Assembly: GCF_029203305.1 (NCBI RefSeq)
Contig: NC_089467.1
Span: forward strand, 682,001 to 746,000
Reading direction: 5' to 3'
DNA from: Yamadazyma tenuis
Lineage: Eukaryota; Ascomycota; Pichiomycetes; Serinales; Debaryomycetaceae
DNA: 64,000 nucleotides
Notes under the pieces: generated by a model
What the model was told of the DNA's origin: nothing
Seen by the model: the letters and a program-made list of their open reading frames with translations, nothing else
The model's database searches: none
Made by a program: the position numbers and the translations under genes
In this document: positions 55,861-64,000 of the stretch, piece by piece
Layout: every line of letters starts with the position of its first letter
How positions within the stretch are numbered: position 1 is the first letter of the stretch

Positions 55861-58800
55861 ATGGAGACCATCAGAGTGGATTCTAAGTCATTGAACCACG
55901 AGATGAAGTGCTACGACACGATATCGTGGTCGAAGAACGGGTTCATTGCATATTCCATTCCGTCGTCCAATTCCAAGGACAACCTTCTTTTGACGTATTT
56001 GGAAAATGTTGACGGTAAGAAATGGCAGTTGGCCAAACCGCAAAAGCTCTGTGTCAAACCCACGTTGGACGGATTCCATTCTCCCGAATTATCGCTCGTA
56101 TCATGGAGTAATCTCAGCACCGATCTTGCCGTTGCCGACGTGTACGGAAACTTCTACATTTTGTTGGCAGGTGTGGGATTGGTTCGTGAAGATAGTAAAA
56201 CCACGCCTCCAGGTGATTCTGGTAGTCCCAGCTACGAGTTGACAACCTACAACCACTTGGAAATGATATACCGTGATATCATCACCAACCAACTGAATCA
56301 AAGGCCCAATGTGGCGGTTCAGTTTGTAGCATTTGCGTGGTTGCCCATCGAGAAGAATCAAATCATCAATACCGAAGCCAAACTTCTCAATTCTGCAAAC
56401 TCGAGTGGTATGTCGTTTTCCTACGGGTATGGCGTAGAGCAGTACCGTCCTATGAACTTGTGCCACCCAATATCTACCAAACAGGCTTGTATAGCATTGA
56501 GAACCAACGGGGAATTAGTGCTACACTATCAGGGAGAACACAAGGTGGAATACCACAAATTATTGGTGAACTTGAATGAAGGGTATAGCTACAACTTACA
56601 CATAGAGAAGGTAGCGTTTGGATTCCCGAACGAGAAGAAGATCATTGTGGTGACTTACGATTCGTTGTCGAATAAAATAAGAACATATTCAGTTACCATC
56701 AACTGGGGGTTCCTAGTGGAGGCTGCCAGCAAGCAGAAAATAGACCCTCATTTCAATACTCCTAAAGACTTACAGAAAAGCCCAACCTTATCGTGCTGCT
56801 TAATCAATGAAATGTCTCCCAACGTGGAGAATGAATTTGATGCTGTTCACTATGATGATAACCTCGATAGCCTGGTTAGCCCGGACGCAATGGATGTGGA
56901 CACAGATGTGAAGTTTAAGAGTGAGACTGAGGAGTCGAAGCCTCTGGAATATAAGCCAAAACAAAAAATCGGGAAGTTGGCTTTCATCGAGATCATTTCT
57001 CCAGTATATGATGAAAAAGACACTATAGACATATTGATTGGCTACGAATTCTATGACGAGAATCTCAAAGTTTCCACCACTTTCAACCGTTACAAGATCT
57101 TGGAGAGTAGTAGACTCATCTCGGATACGTTTGGAGAAATCGGTCGAAAAAAGGGAGCTGTTTCAGATGGTTCAAACATACAAAAAGAGTTCAACTTGGT
57201 GTACCAAGACAAGTTGGTATTGCCGAAAAGAGTCTTGAAGCTGACTAACCAGACTTCTGATTTCTTGGTTTTGTGTGAAGACGGATCAATTGAAAGTATT
57301 GTCAAAAAGGAATCAAAAGCCACTGCCTGGAGTAAGAATGGTAACTCCAGCATTCCTGAATCTATCAGGTCGGTGATGGACACGGGATTCCTGATGGGGA
57401 ACCTTCATATTTCAGGTAAGAACCCTCTTATAATCGCATTTTCACCAAACGGAATTGGTGCCATCTACACTGAAATCAATGAGCCCACAACGAATTTGAA
57501 ACTCGAGTTTGTTGAAAAAACTTCCTCGACAGGTATTTCTGCCGAAGAACTTTACATCACCGCAGTGGGATTTGCCTTTCAACACGCTTTTGCTTGCTAC
57601 TGTAGCATTTGCTCAGATGATATCTTGATCTTAATCCAGCTAGAGGTTGAAAGAATTTCAAGGTTAATAAAAAAGATGATTCCAGGCAGCCAGAAACAAC
57701 TAGAAGCCACAGACAGATTCATCGAGTCGATTCTCTGTGAATCTCATAAGGCTATCAACTTCCAGTTGGATATCTTCAACAAGGAGTCAGTAGACAAATT
57801 GTTGTCAAACCCTCCTCTACAGAAGTTGTTGTCTTTGCAGTTGATATTAGGTGGTCTTGACTACCGTGTCAACGATATAAGCGAGAACATTGCGTGGATT
57901 ATCTTGAACTTAAGAAGCACAAGTTTTGGAATCATGTTTCTGTTGTCGAGCATCTACCGACAAATATCTAAGAAAAAACCTACCGAAGATACAATGGAAG
58001 ATTCTATCACCAGAGCTGAGTCTATCATTTCACTCATTGGAAACGTTAGATGGTTGGTGGAGTTGATCATTTGCTTGAATGAAGAACTACTTCAGATTTA
58101 TATCAGCAGAAAACATCCTGAATCAAGTGTCATTGACTTGAACAACTCCATTGTTTTACCGGTGCTTTTGAGTAAAGTCCCCCGGTTGTTCCTCATGTAT
58201 GCGTTATCTTCTATCGGTAAGACTCATGAAGTTCTCAAGAAGTTGAACAAGGATTTGCTGGATTCAAACAAATTATTCACACCCATGAAAGACGCTTTGA
58301 ACCGGTACTTCACTGCTTGTGCAAACTCGCCATTGAATTTGAACTTGTATGAATCGTTCCTCCGAGAGTGCGATACCTACATCACCACCGAAACATTGAA
58401 TCTCACGAAAACCCGGCCAAAGGGCCACATTTTGAAGATGGAACAGCAGCTTGTTTGCGATGGGAAAGTTCACGAGGATATGGTCAAGATGGGCCAATGG
58501 ATCGTGGCGAAGTTTGCTTCCAATATTCCTAGGGATTTAAAGGTGGCAGAGATGTTTTACTATAATGTGGATTGGCTCGATATAAGCTATAAGACCGTTA
58601 AAAAGGACCAAACTGTGGAAATCGTCAGCACAGACACACATCGGGATGAATATTTCAGGTATACCGAAGAGTCAATTCCCCGACACACTTACACCAAACA
58701 CGGACGGATTGATGCATTGAGAAAAGTGTTAATCGATGCCAAAGATACATCTGTGATTCTTCGAAAATGCACCAGGTGTAGGTCAATATCGTTGGTGAAC

Positions 58801-58893
58801 GATCCCTTGGTATTCAGCAATGGGACCTTGGGGCTATGGACAATGGTGTTTCAAAGAACTTGTATTTGCGGTAGTGCTTGGGTAAACATCTAG
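55861..58893 (+). CDS. SIN4: SIN4/MED16, Mediator tail subunit
   Basis: A 1010-aa protein. N-terminal beta-propeller-like half (SWSKNGFIAYSIP, SLVSWSNLSTDLAVADVYGNF) and an alpha-helical C-terminal half (PGSQKQLEATDRFIE, LQLILGGLDYRVNDI). The very end is the MED16 signature with paired Cys: LRKCTRCRSISLVND, then QRTCICGSAWV, a probable zinc site. Length compares with S. cerevisiae Sin4 (974 aa). Role: scaffold joining the Mediator tail to the core, needed for activator-dependent and repressed transcription. Confidence 0.92.
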   Translation: METIRVDSKSLNHEMKCYDTISWSKNGFIAYSIPSSNSKDNLLLTYLENVDGKKWQLAKPQKLCVKPTLDGFHSPELSLVSWSNLSTDLAVADVYGNFYILLAGVGLVREDSKTTPPGDSGSPSYELTTYNHLEMIYRDIITNQLNQRPNVAVQFVAFAWLPIEKNQIINTEAKLLNSANSSGMSFSYGYGVEQYRPMNLCHPISTKQACIALRTNGELVLHYQGEHKVEYHKLLVNLNEGYSYNLHIEKVAFGFPNEKKIIVVTYDSLSNKIRTYSVTINWGFLVEAASKQKIDPHFNTPKDLQKSPTLSCCLINEMSPNVENEFDAVHYDDNLDSLVSPDAMDVDTDVKFKSETEESKPLEYKPKQKIGKLAFIEIISPVYDEKDTIDILIGYEFYDENLKVSTTFNRYKILESSRLISDTFGEIGRKKGAVSDGSNIQKEFNLVYQDKLVLPKRVLKLTNQTSDFLVLCEDGSIESIVKKESKATAWSKNGNSSIPESIRSVMDTGFLMGNLHISGKNPLIIAFSPNGIGAIYTEINEPTTNLKLEFVEKTSSTGISAEELYITAVGFAFQHAFACYCSICSDDILILIQLEVERISRLIKKMIPGSQKQLEATDRFIESILCESHKAINFQLDIFNKESVDKLLSNPPLQKLLSLQLILGGLDYRVNDISENIAWIILNLRSTSFGIMFLLSSIYRQISKKKPTEDTMEDSITRAESIISLIGNVRWLVELIICLNEELLQIYISRKHPESSVIDLNNSIVLPVLLSKVPRLFLMYALSSIGKTHEVLKKLNKDLLDSNKLFTPMKDALNRYFTACANSPLNLNLYESFLRECDTYITTETLNLTKTRPKGHILKMEQQLVCDGKVHEDMVKMGQWIVAKFASNIPRDLKVAEMFYYNVDWLDISYKTVKKDQTVEIVSTDTHRDEYFRYTEESIPRHTYTKHGRIDALRKVLIDAKDTSVILRKCTRCRSISLVNDPLVFSNGTLGLWTMVFQRTCICGSAWVNI

Positions 58894-58915
58894 ATTAGAA
58901 AAATGAACGTTACAC

Positions 58916-60694
58916 TTAGTTTTGGGTAGAGACTTTCTCCTGTTGTTCCTGTAAGACCATCTGTTCGGTCTCTTGGGCCAACTTCTGTTCTATAGCCTTT
59001 TTCTTTATCCTGGCCATCTTCCTCACCACTCTCAACATCGAAAGCGGTAACAATATGTTCCATACCACTATCCAAGCACACAATATACCAATATACCGAC
59101 CAATATCTCCCTTCCAAACATCAAAGTAGGCCACATGCATCAAGTGGTAGGCATTAAACACGGGAATCGCATAACCGTACCGATAGAAGACGGGAGTCAA
59201 AGCAATGGTTCCAACTGTAGGACTTAAGTTCAACACAATATTCAAAACAAGAACTACCCCAGCAAACTGGATTCTATTGGGAACCAAACATAAGATCAAG
59301 GTTTCAATGGTCGAGCCCAAGGAAGACATCACCAAGAACGCAAACATCCATATCACCAAGAACCCCGAATGGCCAAACGTTGTGTCATAAGCCATGCCAA
59401 ACGCAGAGTTCACCACCACGTATCCCAAGGAAATCACAATATAAGCAATCTGGGCAACCACAAATCTATACACCATATACTTGAACCCCTTGACAGACTC
59501 AGCAACCCTCTGGTGGACTGGGGTCATGAACAAAAACTGGAAAAATGCAAAAGCCACCAAGTAAATGACCCCCACCAGCAATGGAGCTTGGAAAATCAAC
59601 AACGGAATTGGCCGTAGGTCCAGAAACTTGAAGGTTGGGAGACTGGTGATCAACTCTGGGTTTGCACTCACCACCTGGGAAATCTCGTCGTCGGTAAGTT
59701 GGTTCATAAGGGCGGGAATCAAAGGGGTTTGGGCAATGTACTGGTAAAACACCTTATTGATGGAAGCGATTATCGGCACCACACCCCCAGTCATCACCAG
59801 GTAATCTCTTCCTGTTTCGTAGACGATCTCCAATACGCTGTCGCCCACGAGTTCGACTTGTCCTTTCAAGTTGCTCAAATAGGCCTGAGTAGCATTTTGG
59901 TGGACATAAAAGGCCCCATAGTAATGCTGGTGGTGGACCTGGCGATACACCTCAGCATCGAGCGAATGGTTGTTAGAGCTTGCCAAGGTCTCCAACTCGG
60001 TGAGATCAAGAAAGTCATAGGTGCCCAACAGCTGGATGGCAGAGGTATTGGCAAAAAAGCTCTCGACAATAGGACCAACAATATCTCCTTCGTCAGCATT
60101 GATAATAGCATAATGTATACGGGTGTAGTGGGCGGCACGGTCGTGATAGACCCCCCAGTACATCGAGAGAATCGCCAAAAGACATATCGCCAATATGAAG
60201 TAGTTCTTAAACACCTGGACCACGAGGGTGAATTCGGACTTGGAATACGTCTCATCAATCATACCTACCTTAAGTGCATAGTGGTACAAGTGGGCCGTGA
60301 GACCACGCCGGTGAAGAAACTTTTCTGGCGGCAGTGGTTCTGTTGGCGGTACTGGTGGTTGTTCGGGTGGTTGCAACTGTTGAGATTTGATGGATTCTCT
60401 CCTTACCCGTTCATTCTCCAGGACCTCACTCTCAATATCATCGGGACTTCCCATCAGCCGGAACAACATCGACGAGCCCGACATGGCGTCGTCCAAGAAC
60501 GTTTCATCTTCTTCATGGTCAGTTCTGTCAAATTGAAGATAAGAGGATGCAGCACTTGAAAGTCTTCTCACAAGAGTGGTTCTTCGAGACAACCGGCTCT
60601 GCGTAACCTCGGGTCTATACGGGGCCACCGAGTTTGCCTCCTGCAACAGCAGCCGCGAGTGCACCTCACTGTCTAGTGACTCAATGTCACTCAT
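58916..60694 (-). CDS. SNG1-family (DUF3533) membrane protein A
   Basis: A 592-aa protein from ATG 60694 (MSDIESLDSEVH); the open frame upstream to 60865 runs antisense into the neighbouring gene and is discarded. Cytosolic N-tail of about 165 residues with Pro/Gln runs, first helix FKNYFILAICLLAILSMYWGVYHDRA, large lumenal loop with NTS and NAT sequons, then five C-terminal helices with GHSGFLVIWMF, GYAIPVFNAYHLMHV and YFDVWKGDIGR. These blocks define the Sng1/DUF3533 family (nitrosoguanidine and drug resistance, membrane lipid asymmetry). Head-to-head with a paralogue. Confidence 0.88.
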   Translation of the reverse strand: MSDIESLDSEVHSRLLLQEANSVAPYRPEVTQSRLSRRTTLVRRLSSAASSYLQFDRTDHEEDETFLDDAMSGSSMLFRLMGSPDDIESEVLENERVRRESIKSQQLQPPEQPPVPPTEPLPPEKFLHRRGLTAHLYHYALKVGMIDETYSKSEFTLVVQVFKNYFILAICLLAILSMYWGVYHDRAAHYTRIHYAIINADEGDIVGPIVESFFANTSAIQLLGTYDFLDLTELETLASSNNHSLDAEVYRQVHHQHYYGAFYVHQNATQAYLSNLKGQVELVGDSVLEIVYETGRDYLVMTGGVVPIIASINKVFYQYIAQTPLIPALMNQLTDDEISQVVSANPELITSLPTFKFLDLRPIPLLIFQAPLLVGVIYLVAFAFFQFLFMTPVHQRVAESVKGFKYMVYRFVVAQIAYIVISLGYVVVNSAFGMAYDTTFGHSGFLVIWMFAFLVMSSLGSTIETLILCLVPNRIQFAGVVLVLNIVLNLSPTVGTIALTPVFYRYGYAIPVFNAYHLMHVAYFDVWKGDIGRYIGILCAWIVVWNILLPLSMLRVVRKMARIKKKAIEQKLAQETEQMVLQEQQEKVSTQN

Positions 60695-60770
60695 GGGTCG
60701 ATTGTTGATATTATTTTGTGCGCGAGGCTGAGACAAAAGATAATAAACTCGAGCAACACAACAATATACA

Positions 60771-62276
60771 ATGACTTCCCACTCTCGATACAGGGGTGAC
60801 TCGTTGGACCCGTTGGAGTCTCTCAGCGACCTAGAAAACAACCTGGTCACCGACCCCCAAACCACGGACTCGGCCGTGGGACCGTCCTCGTCATCTCAAG
60901 ATGCGGGTAAAGACCCCAAGCCATTGGTAGATACTTCCAGCACCGGCCTGGCGGATGCAAAAAAACCGCTAGAGCTCACCAAATCCACCACCAAGACCAC
61001 GCCCGCCAACATGTGGGGCATTTTGAGGACTGCATTGACGGTGTACGTTCTGTTGTTTCTCATTCTTATCACCGTATTATCCATTTACTGGGGATCCTTC
61101 TACCATCGCGAAAGCCGCTTGTCCAACCAAAAGACGCTATTGGTGGATCTTGACAGTCCCATACGGGTCAACGGGACCGAAATCCCCGGGATCGGGCGGG
61201 ACTTTGTGGACTTTGTCACTACTGATTCATGGGCTCAGGCCCGGTGTGGGTTCACAATAGTAAACCTGCTGTACTTCAACGCTGGTGAAAACATCACCGC
61301 CCGGGTGGCCCAGATGGTGCGCCACCAGAAGTACTGGGGGGCGGTGGTAATTGGGCCCAATGTAACCGCTGGCTTGTACGAAGCCATTCAGTCGCAGAAT
61401 GCTTCGGCTGCAACTCTCATACCATATTTTATCAACTGGTATTACTTGAAGTCACGGCACTTGTCGACGTTCTCCACCACCTACAGGTACAGCTTGGAGG
61501 TTCTTGAGACGTTGTGGGTCAATAACGGTAGTTTCAACACCCAAAGTACTATTTTGCAACTGCTATCTGCTAGTGAGCAAGTGCTGCTTCTAAGAAACAA
61601 CGAAACAGTTCCACTAATGACCCTCAAACCGACCATCAACGAAGTCGATTTGGGGGCTTCTCTGGATATCAGTGTGTTGGGACCTTCACAGCTTGGGTTG
61701 GTGTACGCCCAGTTATTCACGGTATACCAATTTATGTTCTTCCAGACCATCTATAAGGTGGTTCGTGAAAAAATAAGTACCAGAAGCTACCTTTTCTTCC
61801 GGTGGGCGGCTTCAAACTTCAACGCGTTGTTTTTGAGTCTTGTCTATTGTTTGGCAACCCTAGCGTTCCAGATTTCCGTCACAGATACTTTTGGACACTC
61901 GGGCTTTTTGGTGCTCTGGATGATTCTTTACATGTTCATTCTCACCAATGGGTTCATAAGTGACACGGTTATTTCGTTGGTGATGGCCTACGAGAAACCG
62001 TACTTGGTGGCTCCTTGCACGATTCTTAACGTGGTGGTGAACTTGGCCACCACCTTTTCGCCGTTTGAACTCATGCCCAGGTCCTATAGAATTGGATATG
62101 CGCTTCCCATGTACAACACCTATCAGTTGATGCGGGTGGTGTTCTTTGATTCGTGGAAGGGGACCATGGGGGTGAATATAGGGGTGATGTGGATATGGAT
62201 TGTTGTTGGGACCATTGTGTCGAGTTGGGTGTTTGTGATTGTTAAGAGACTAGATGAGCTGAAGCGTCCCAAGTAA
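60771..62276 (+). CDS. SNG1-family (DUF3533) membrane protein B
   Basis: A 501-aa protein with the same plan as its divergent neighbour: Ser/Asp-rich N-tail (about 75 residues), helix TVYVLLFLILITVLSIYWGSFYHRES, lumenal loop with NGT, NIT, NAS and NGS sequons, and C-terminal helices containing TDTFGHSGFLVLWMILYM, GYALPMYNTYQLMRVVFFDSWKGTMG. Overall divergence from copy A is large, so duplication is old. Only 76 bp separate the two start codons. Function by family: resistance to alkylating and other drugs; unproven here. Confidence 0.88.
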   Translation: MTSHSRYRGDSLDPLESLSDLENNLVTDPQTTDSAVGPSSSSQDAGKDPKPLVDTSSTGLADAKKPLELTKSTTKTTPANMWGILRTALTVYVLLFLILITVLSIYWGSFYHRESRLSNQKTLLVDLDSPIRVNGTEIPGIGRDFVDFVTTDSWAQARCGFTIVNLLYFNAGENITARVAQMVRHQKYWGAVVIGPNVTAGLYEAIQSQNASAATLIPYFINWYYLKSRHLSTFSTTYRYSLEVLETLWVNNGSFNTQSTILQLLSASEQVLLLRNNETVPLMTLKPTINEVDLGASLDISVLGPSQLGLVYAQLFTVYQFMFFQTIYKVVREKISTRSYLFFRWAASNFNALFLSLVYCLATLAFQISVTDTFGHSGFLVLWMILYMFILTNGFISDTVISLVMAYEKPYLVAPCTILNVVVNLATTFSPFELMPRSYRIGYALPMYNTYQLMRVVFFDSWKGTMGVNIGVMWIWIVVGTIVSSWVFVIVKRLDELKRPK

Positions 62277-62329
62277 TTGACTATGTAGAGTAGAAGATAA
62301 ACACATTTGCATTAATATAAGAACTTAGA

Positions 62330-63724
62330 TTACACCGCTTCATCTGCAATTTCAACCCTTGCTTCGTGTCTGATATTTCGTCCGTTCTTCATCAACTTAT
62401 AAGCATCCACAAGTTGGTCGTTCCAGATTGTTAGATCATGATCTTGGAAGAGCAAGTGTTCAAAAACCTCGAGTTTGGCGATATAGACATCGGAGCTAAT
62501 GGCCAGGTCGTTGATGATAAAGTCGGTGACTATGCTCGGCAAGCTGTTGAGTAGGTAGTGAACCCCGAAATCTGTCGAGGTTAACTCGACCAAGAGGTCA
62601 AAGAGCATGTCCAACGATAAGTTCTTGATGAGACTAGCAGTGATTTTATCATGTTGTACCAAAAAGTGAAGGGCCTTTTGAGACTTGACCAAGTTCAACA
62701 AGATACGAAAGTATTTGGTGCTGAACAACGAATAGTCAACTACAAACTCAAGCAAATCGTCGTCGAATTTCGCCGGGTTGATCTTGCTCAAAAGCAACAC
62801 GTCTGAGGCCAAGTCAAGGTATAAGTTGTACGACTTGAGCCCCGGAAGCTCCCAGTCAGGAAATGCAAAGGTGATGCTGGCAATGAGGTTGGCGATTTCG
62901 GTTGCCAAAAACGACTCAATTTCGGCATCAGTAGTTCTGGTGTTGTACAAGGCCAAGATACGATTCACTGGAGTTGAAATGGCTTCGAAGATATGGGTGT
63001 TTTCCTTATTGATGAGGTTTTGATAAAAGTCGATCTTCAAGAGGTCCAAGAGAACGTCTCCTCCAATAGGAAAACCTAGGTCGAATTGTACGGCGGGAGC
63101 CAAGACGACCATCAAGTCCAAGAGCCGCGATATCAACACCGAGTCTCCCGAAGTTTTGGCATTTGCAAATAGCTCCTTAAATTTGGCAGTGTTCAACTCT
63201 GAAATGATGTTGTGATCATCACTGAGCACTAGCACCAAGTTCTGAATTGCACTGGCAATTGGAATCATTACATCTGCGTCTTTCAAGTAAAGCAGCAAGA
63301 TGGTGTGGAGCAAGCCATTGGACACCAACTCGATCTGGGAGTGGTTTCGAGTGATGATTTTCAATATTAATAAGCTGAACTGGTTGGCGTACTGGATGTT
63401 CTCGGTGATGAAATGGATGGGGTAGTATTCCAAGACAGTTGCAGGCGGCAACTTCGATAATAACGTCTCGTAGATGGCAATGAGCACGAAATCGGGGTCG
63501 GTTTCGTAGTAGTCGGGAGCTTTTACTGCTTGGTCAATCGCTGGGATCAACGACTCCACAAACAGTTGAGGTACGGTACTATTTATTAGCAAACGGTTGA
63601 AGAGCTCCAAGTCGGTTTTGTGGACGATTCCTTGGTCGAGCTGGTGAAAGACATTGCTGGCGGCTTCACTAAGCGCGTCGGAGATATCTGGGTGGGTATA
63701 GGGATTAGTAATTGCAGATACCAT
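62330..63724 (-). CDS. HSM3: HSM3, proteasome base assembly chaperone
   Basis: A 464-aa all-helical repeat protein started at ATG 63724 (MVSAITNPYTHPD); frame extends to 63781 without homology. Armadillo/HEAT-like helices throughout; best markers are near the end, FGVHYLLNSLPSIVTDFII, and LTIWNDQLVDAYKLMKNGRNI (S. cerevisiae Hsm3: LSVWYEPLLREYSKAVNGKN). Role: binds Rpt1 and assembles the 19S base with Rpn14 and Nas6; originally described from mismatch-repair mutants. In S. cerevisiae SHM1 (YBR263W) and HSM3 (YBR272C) lie within about ten genes, so the pairing here is old synteny. Confidence 0.82.
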   Translation of the reverse strand: MVSAITNPYTHPDISDALSEAASNVFHQLDQGIVHKTDLELFNRLLINSTVPQLFVESLIPAIDQAVKAPDYYETDPDFVLIAIYETLLSKLPPATVLEYYPIHFITENIQYANQFSLLILKIITRNHSQIELVSNGLLHTILLLYLKDADVMIPIASAIQNLVLVLSDDHNIISELNTAKFKELFANAKTSGDSVLISRLLDLMVVLAPAVQFDLGFPIGGDVLLDLLKIDFYQNLINKENTHIFEAISTPVNRILALYNTRTTDAEIESFLATEIANLIASITFAFPDWELPGLKSYNLYLDLASDVLLLSKINPAKFDDDLLEFVVDYSLFSTKYFRILLNLVKSQKALHFLVQHDKITASLIKNLSLDMLFDLLVELTSTDFGVHYLLNSLPSIVTDFIINDLAISSDVYIAKLEVFEHLLFQDHDLTIWNDQLVDAYKLMKNGRNIRHEARVEIADEAV

Positions 63725-64000
63725 GGAGTGAGGTGGAAAACTAAATAGTGCGAACTCGAGCCACATCGCCACTGGCTGCAAAACTCAATCACGCTAATGC
63801 ACTAAATTGTGTATATTTCAGAATATACAATTGGGGATGGGGCAAACTGAGATGAGAGACGGCAGTATATGCTAGTTGGACTGGACGGTTTCTGGTTTCA
63901 GCAGCTTTACTGGGTGCTTCACTGACCATATCCACGAGATACTGATCATATGGAAACTGACCCATACACCCACTGTCCCAAGTACCAATCTCGTGGGTGT

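Overview
The window is nuclear DNA from an ascomycete budding yeast (Saccharomycotina), most likely of the CUG-Ser1 clade (Debaryomycetaceae/Metschnikowiaceae). Genes are compact and almost intron-free. The four introns I can place have canonical yeast signals (GTATGT at the 5' end, a TACTAAC-type branch point, and AG). Two in-frame CTG codons, in VPS4 (694-696) and SHM1 (54355-54357), lie where the S. cerevisiae orthologues have serine, which is the signature of CUG read as Ser. I therefore assume that CTG-encoded residues in all proteins here are Ser. The species cannot be named from this sequence alone.

Region 1 (1-15.6 kb) is a dense housekeeping block: VPS4 (cut by the window edge), an NCBP3-like RNA-binding protein, SMX3, GAB1, QCR2, RPO26, MLC2, ARP1, FUR1, LSM7, ALF1, PGA2, RRP9, RPC31 and INN1. 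Many of these are also neighbours in S. cerevisiae (RPO26/MLC2, ARP1/FUR1 and LSM7/ALF1/PGA2 in the same arrangement; RPC31 and INN1 close by).

Region 2 (15.6-27.7 kb) mixes conserved genes (MRPL20, NDC80, a WHI5/NRM1-type repressor) with unstable material. The latter comprises an Ala/Ser-rich GPI-anchored wall protein, a long gene-free stretch, a DIP13/DUF6847-like gene broken by one extra base, a probable nuclease-pseudokinase gene interrupted by one in-frame TAG, and the C-terminal half of a sodium:solute symporter.

Region 3 (27.7-51.7 kb) starts with DRE2 and a Zn2Cys6 regulator. It continues as a metabolic accessory block: M19 dipeptidase, DAL5-family permease, flavin monooxygenase, 5-oxoprolinase, DHA1 transporter, 2-hydroxyacid dehydrogenase, SDR dehydrogenase, C2H2 regulator, Baeyer-Villiger monooxygenase, a second DAL5-family permease and an aspartate aminotransferase paralogue. 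GATAA elements and CCG/CGG inverted repeats stud its intergenic regions. I infer inducible scavenging of nitrogen and unusual carbon compounds. A 16-bp minisatellite separates two convergent genes in this block.

Region 4 (51.7-64 kb) has a 1.5-kb gene-poor gap, a compact NPR1/HAL5-type kinase with a DFA motif, SHM1, the Mediator subunit SIN4/MED16, a head-to-head pair of SNG1-family membrane proteins, and HSM3. I recognised no rRNA or tRNA gene, transposon or CRISPR array.
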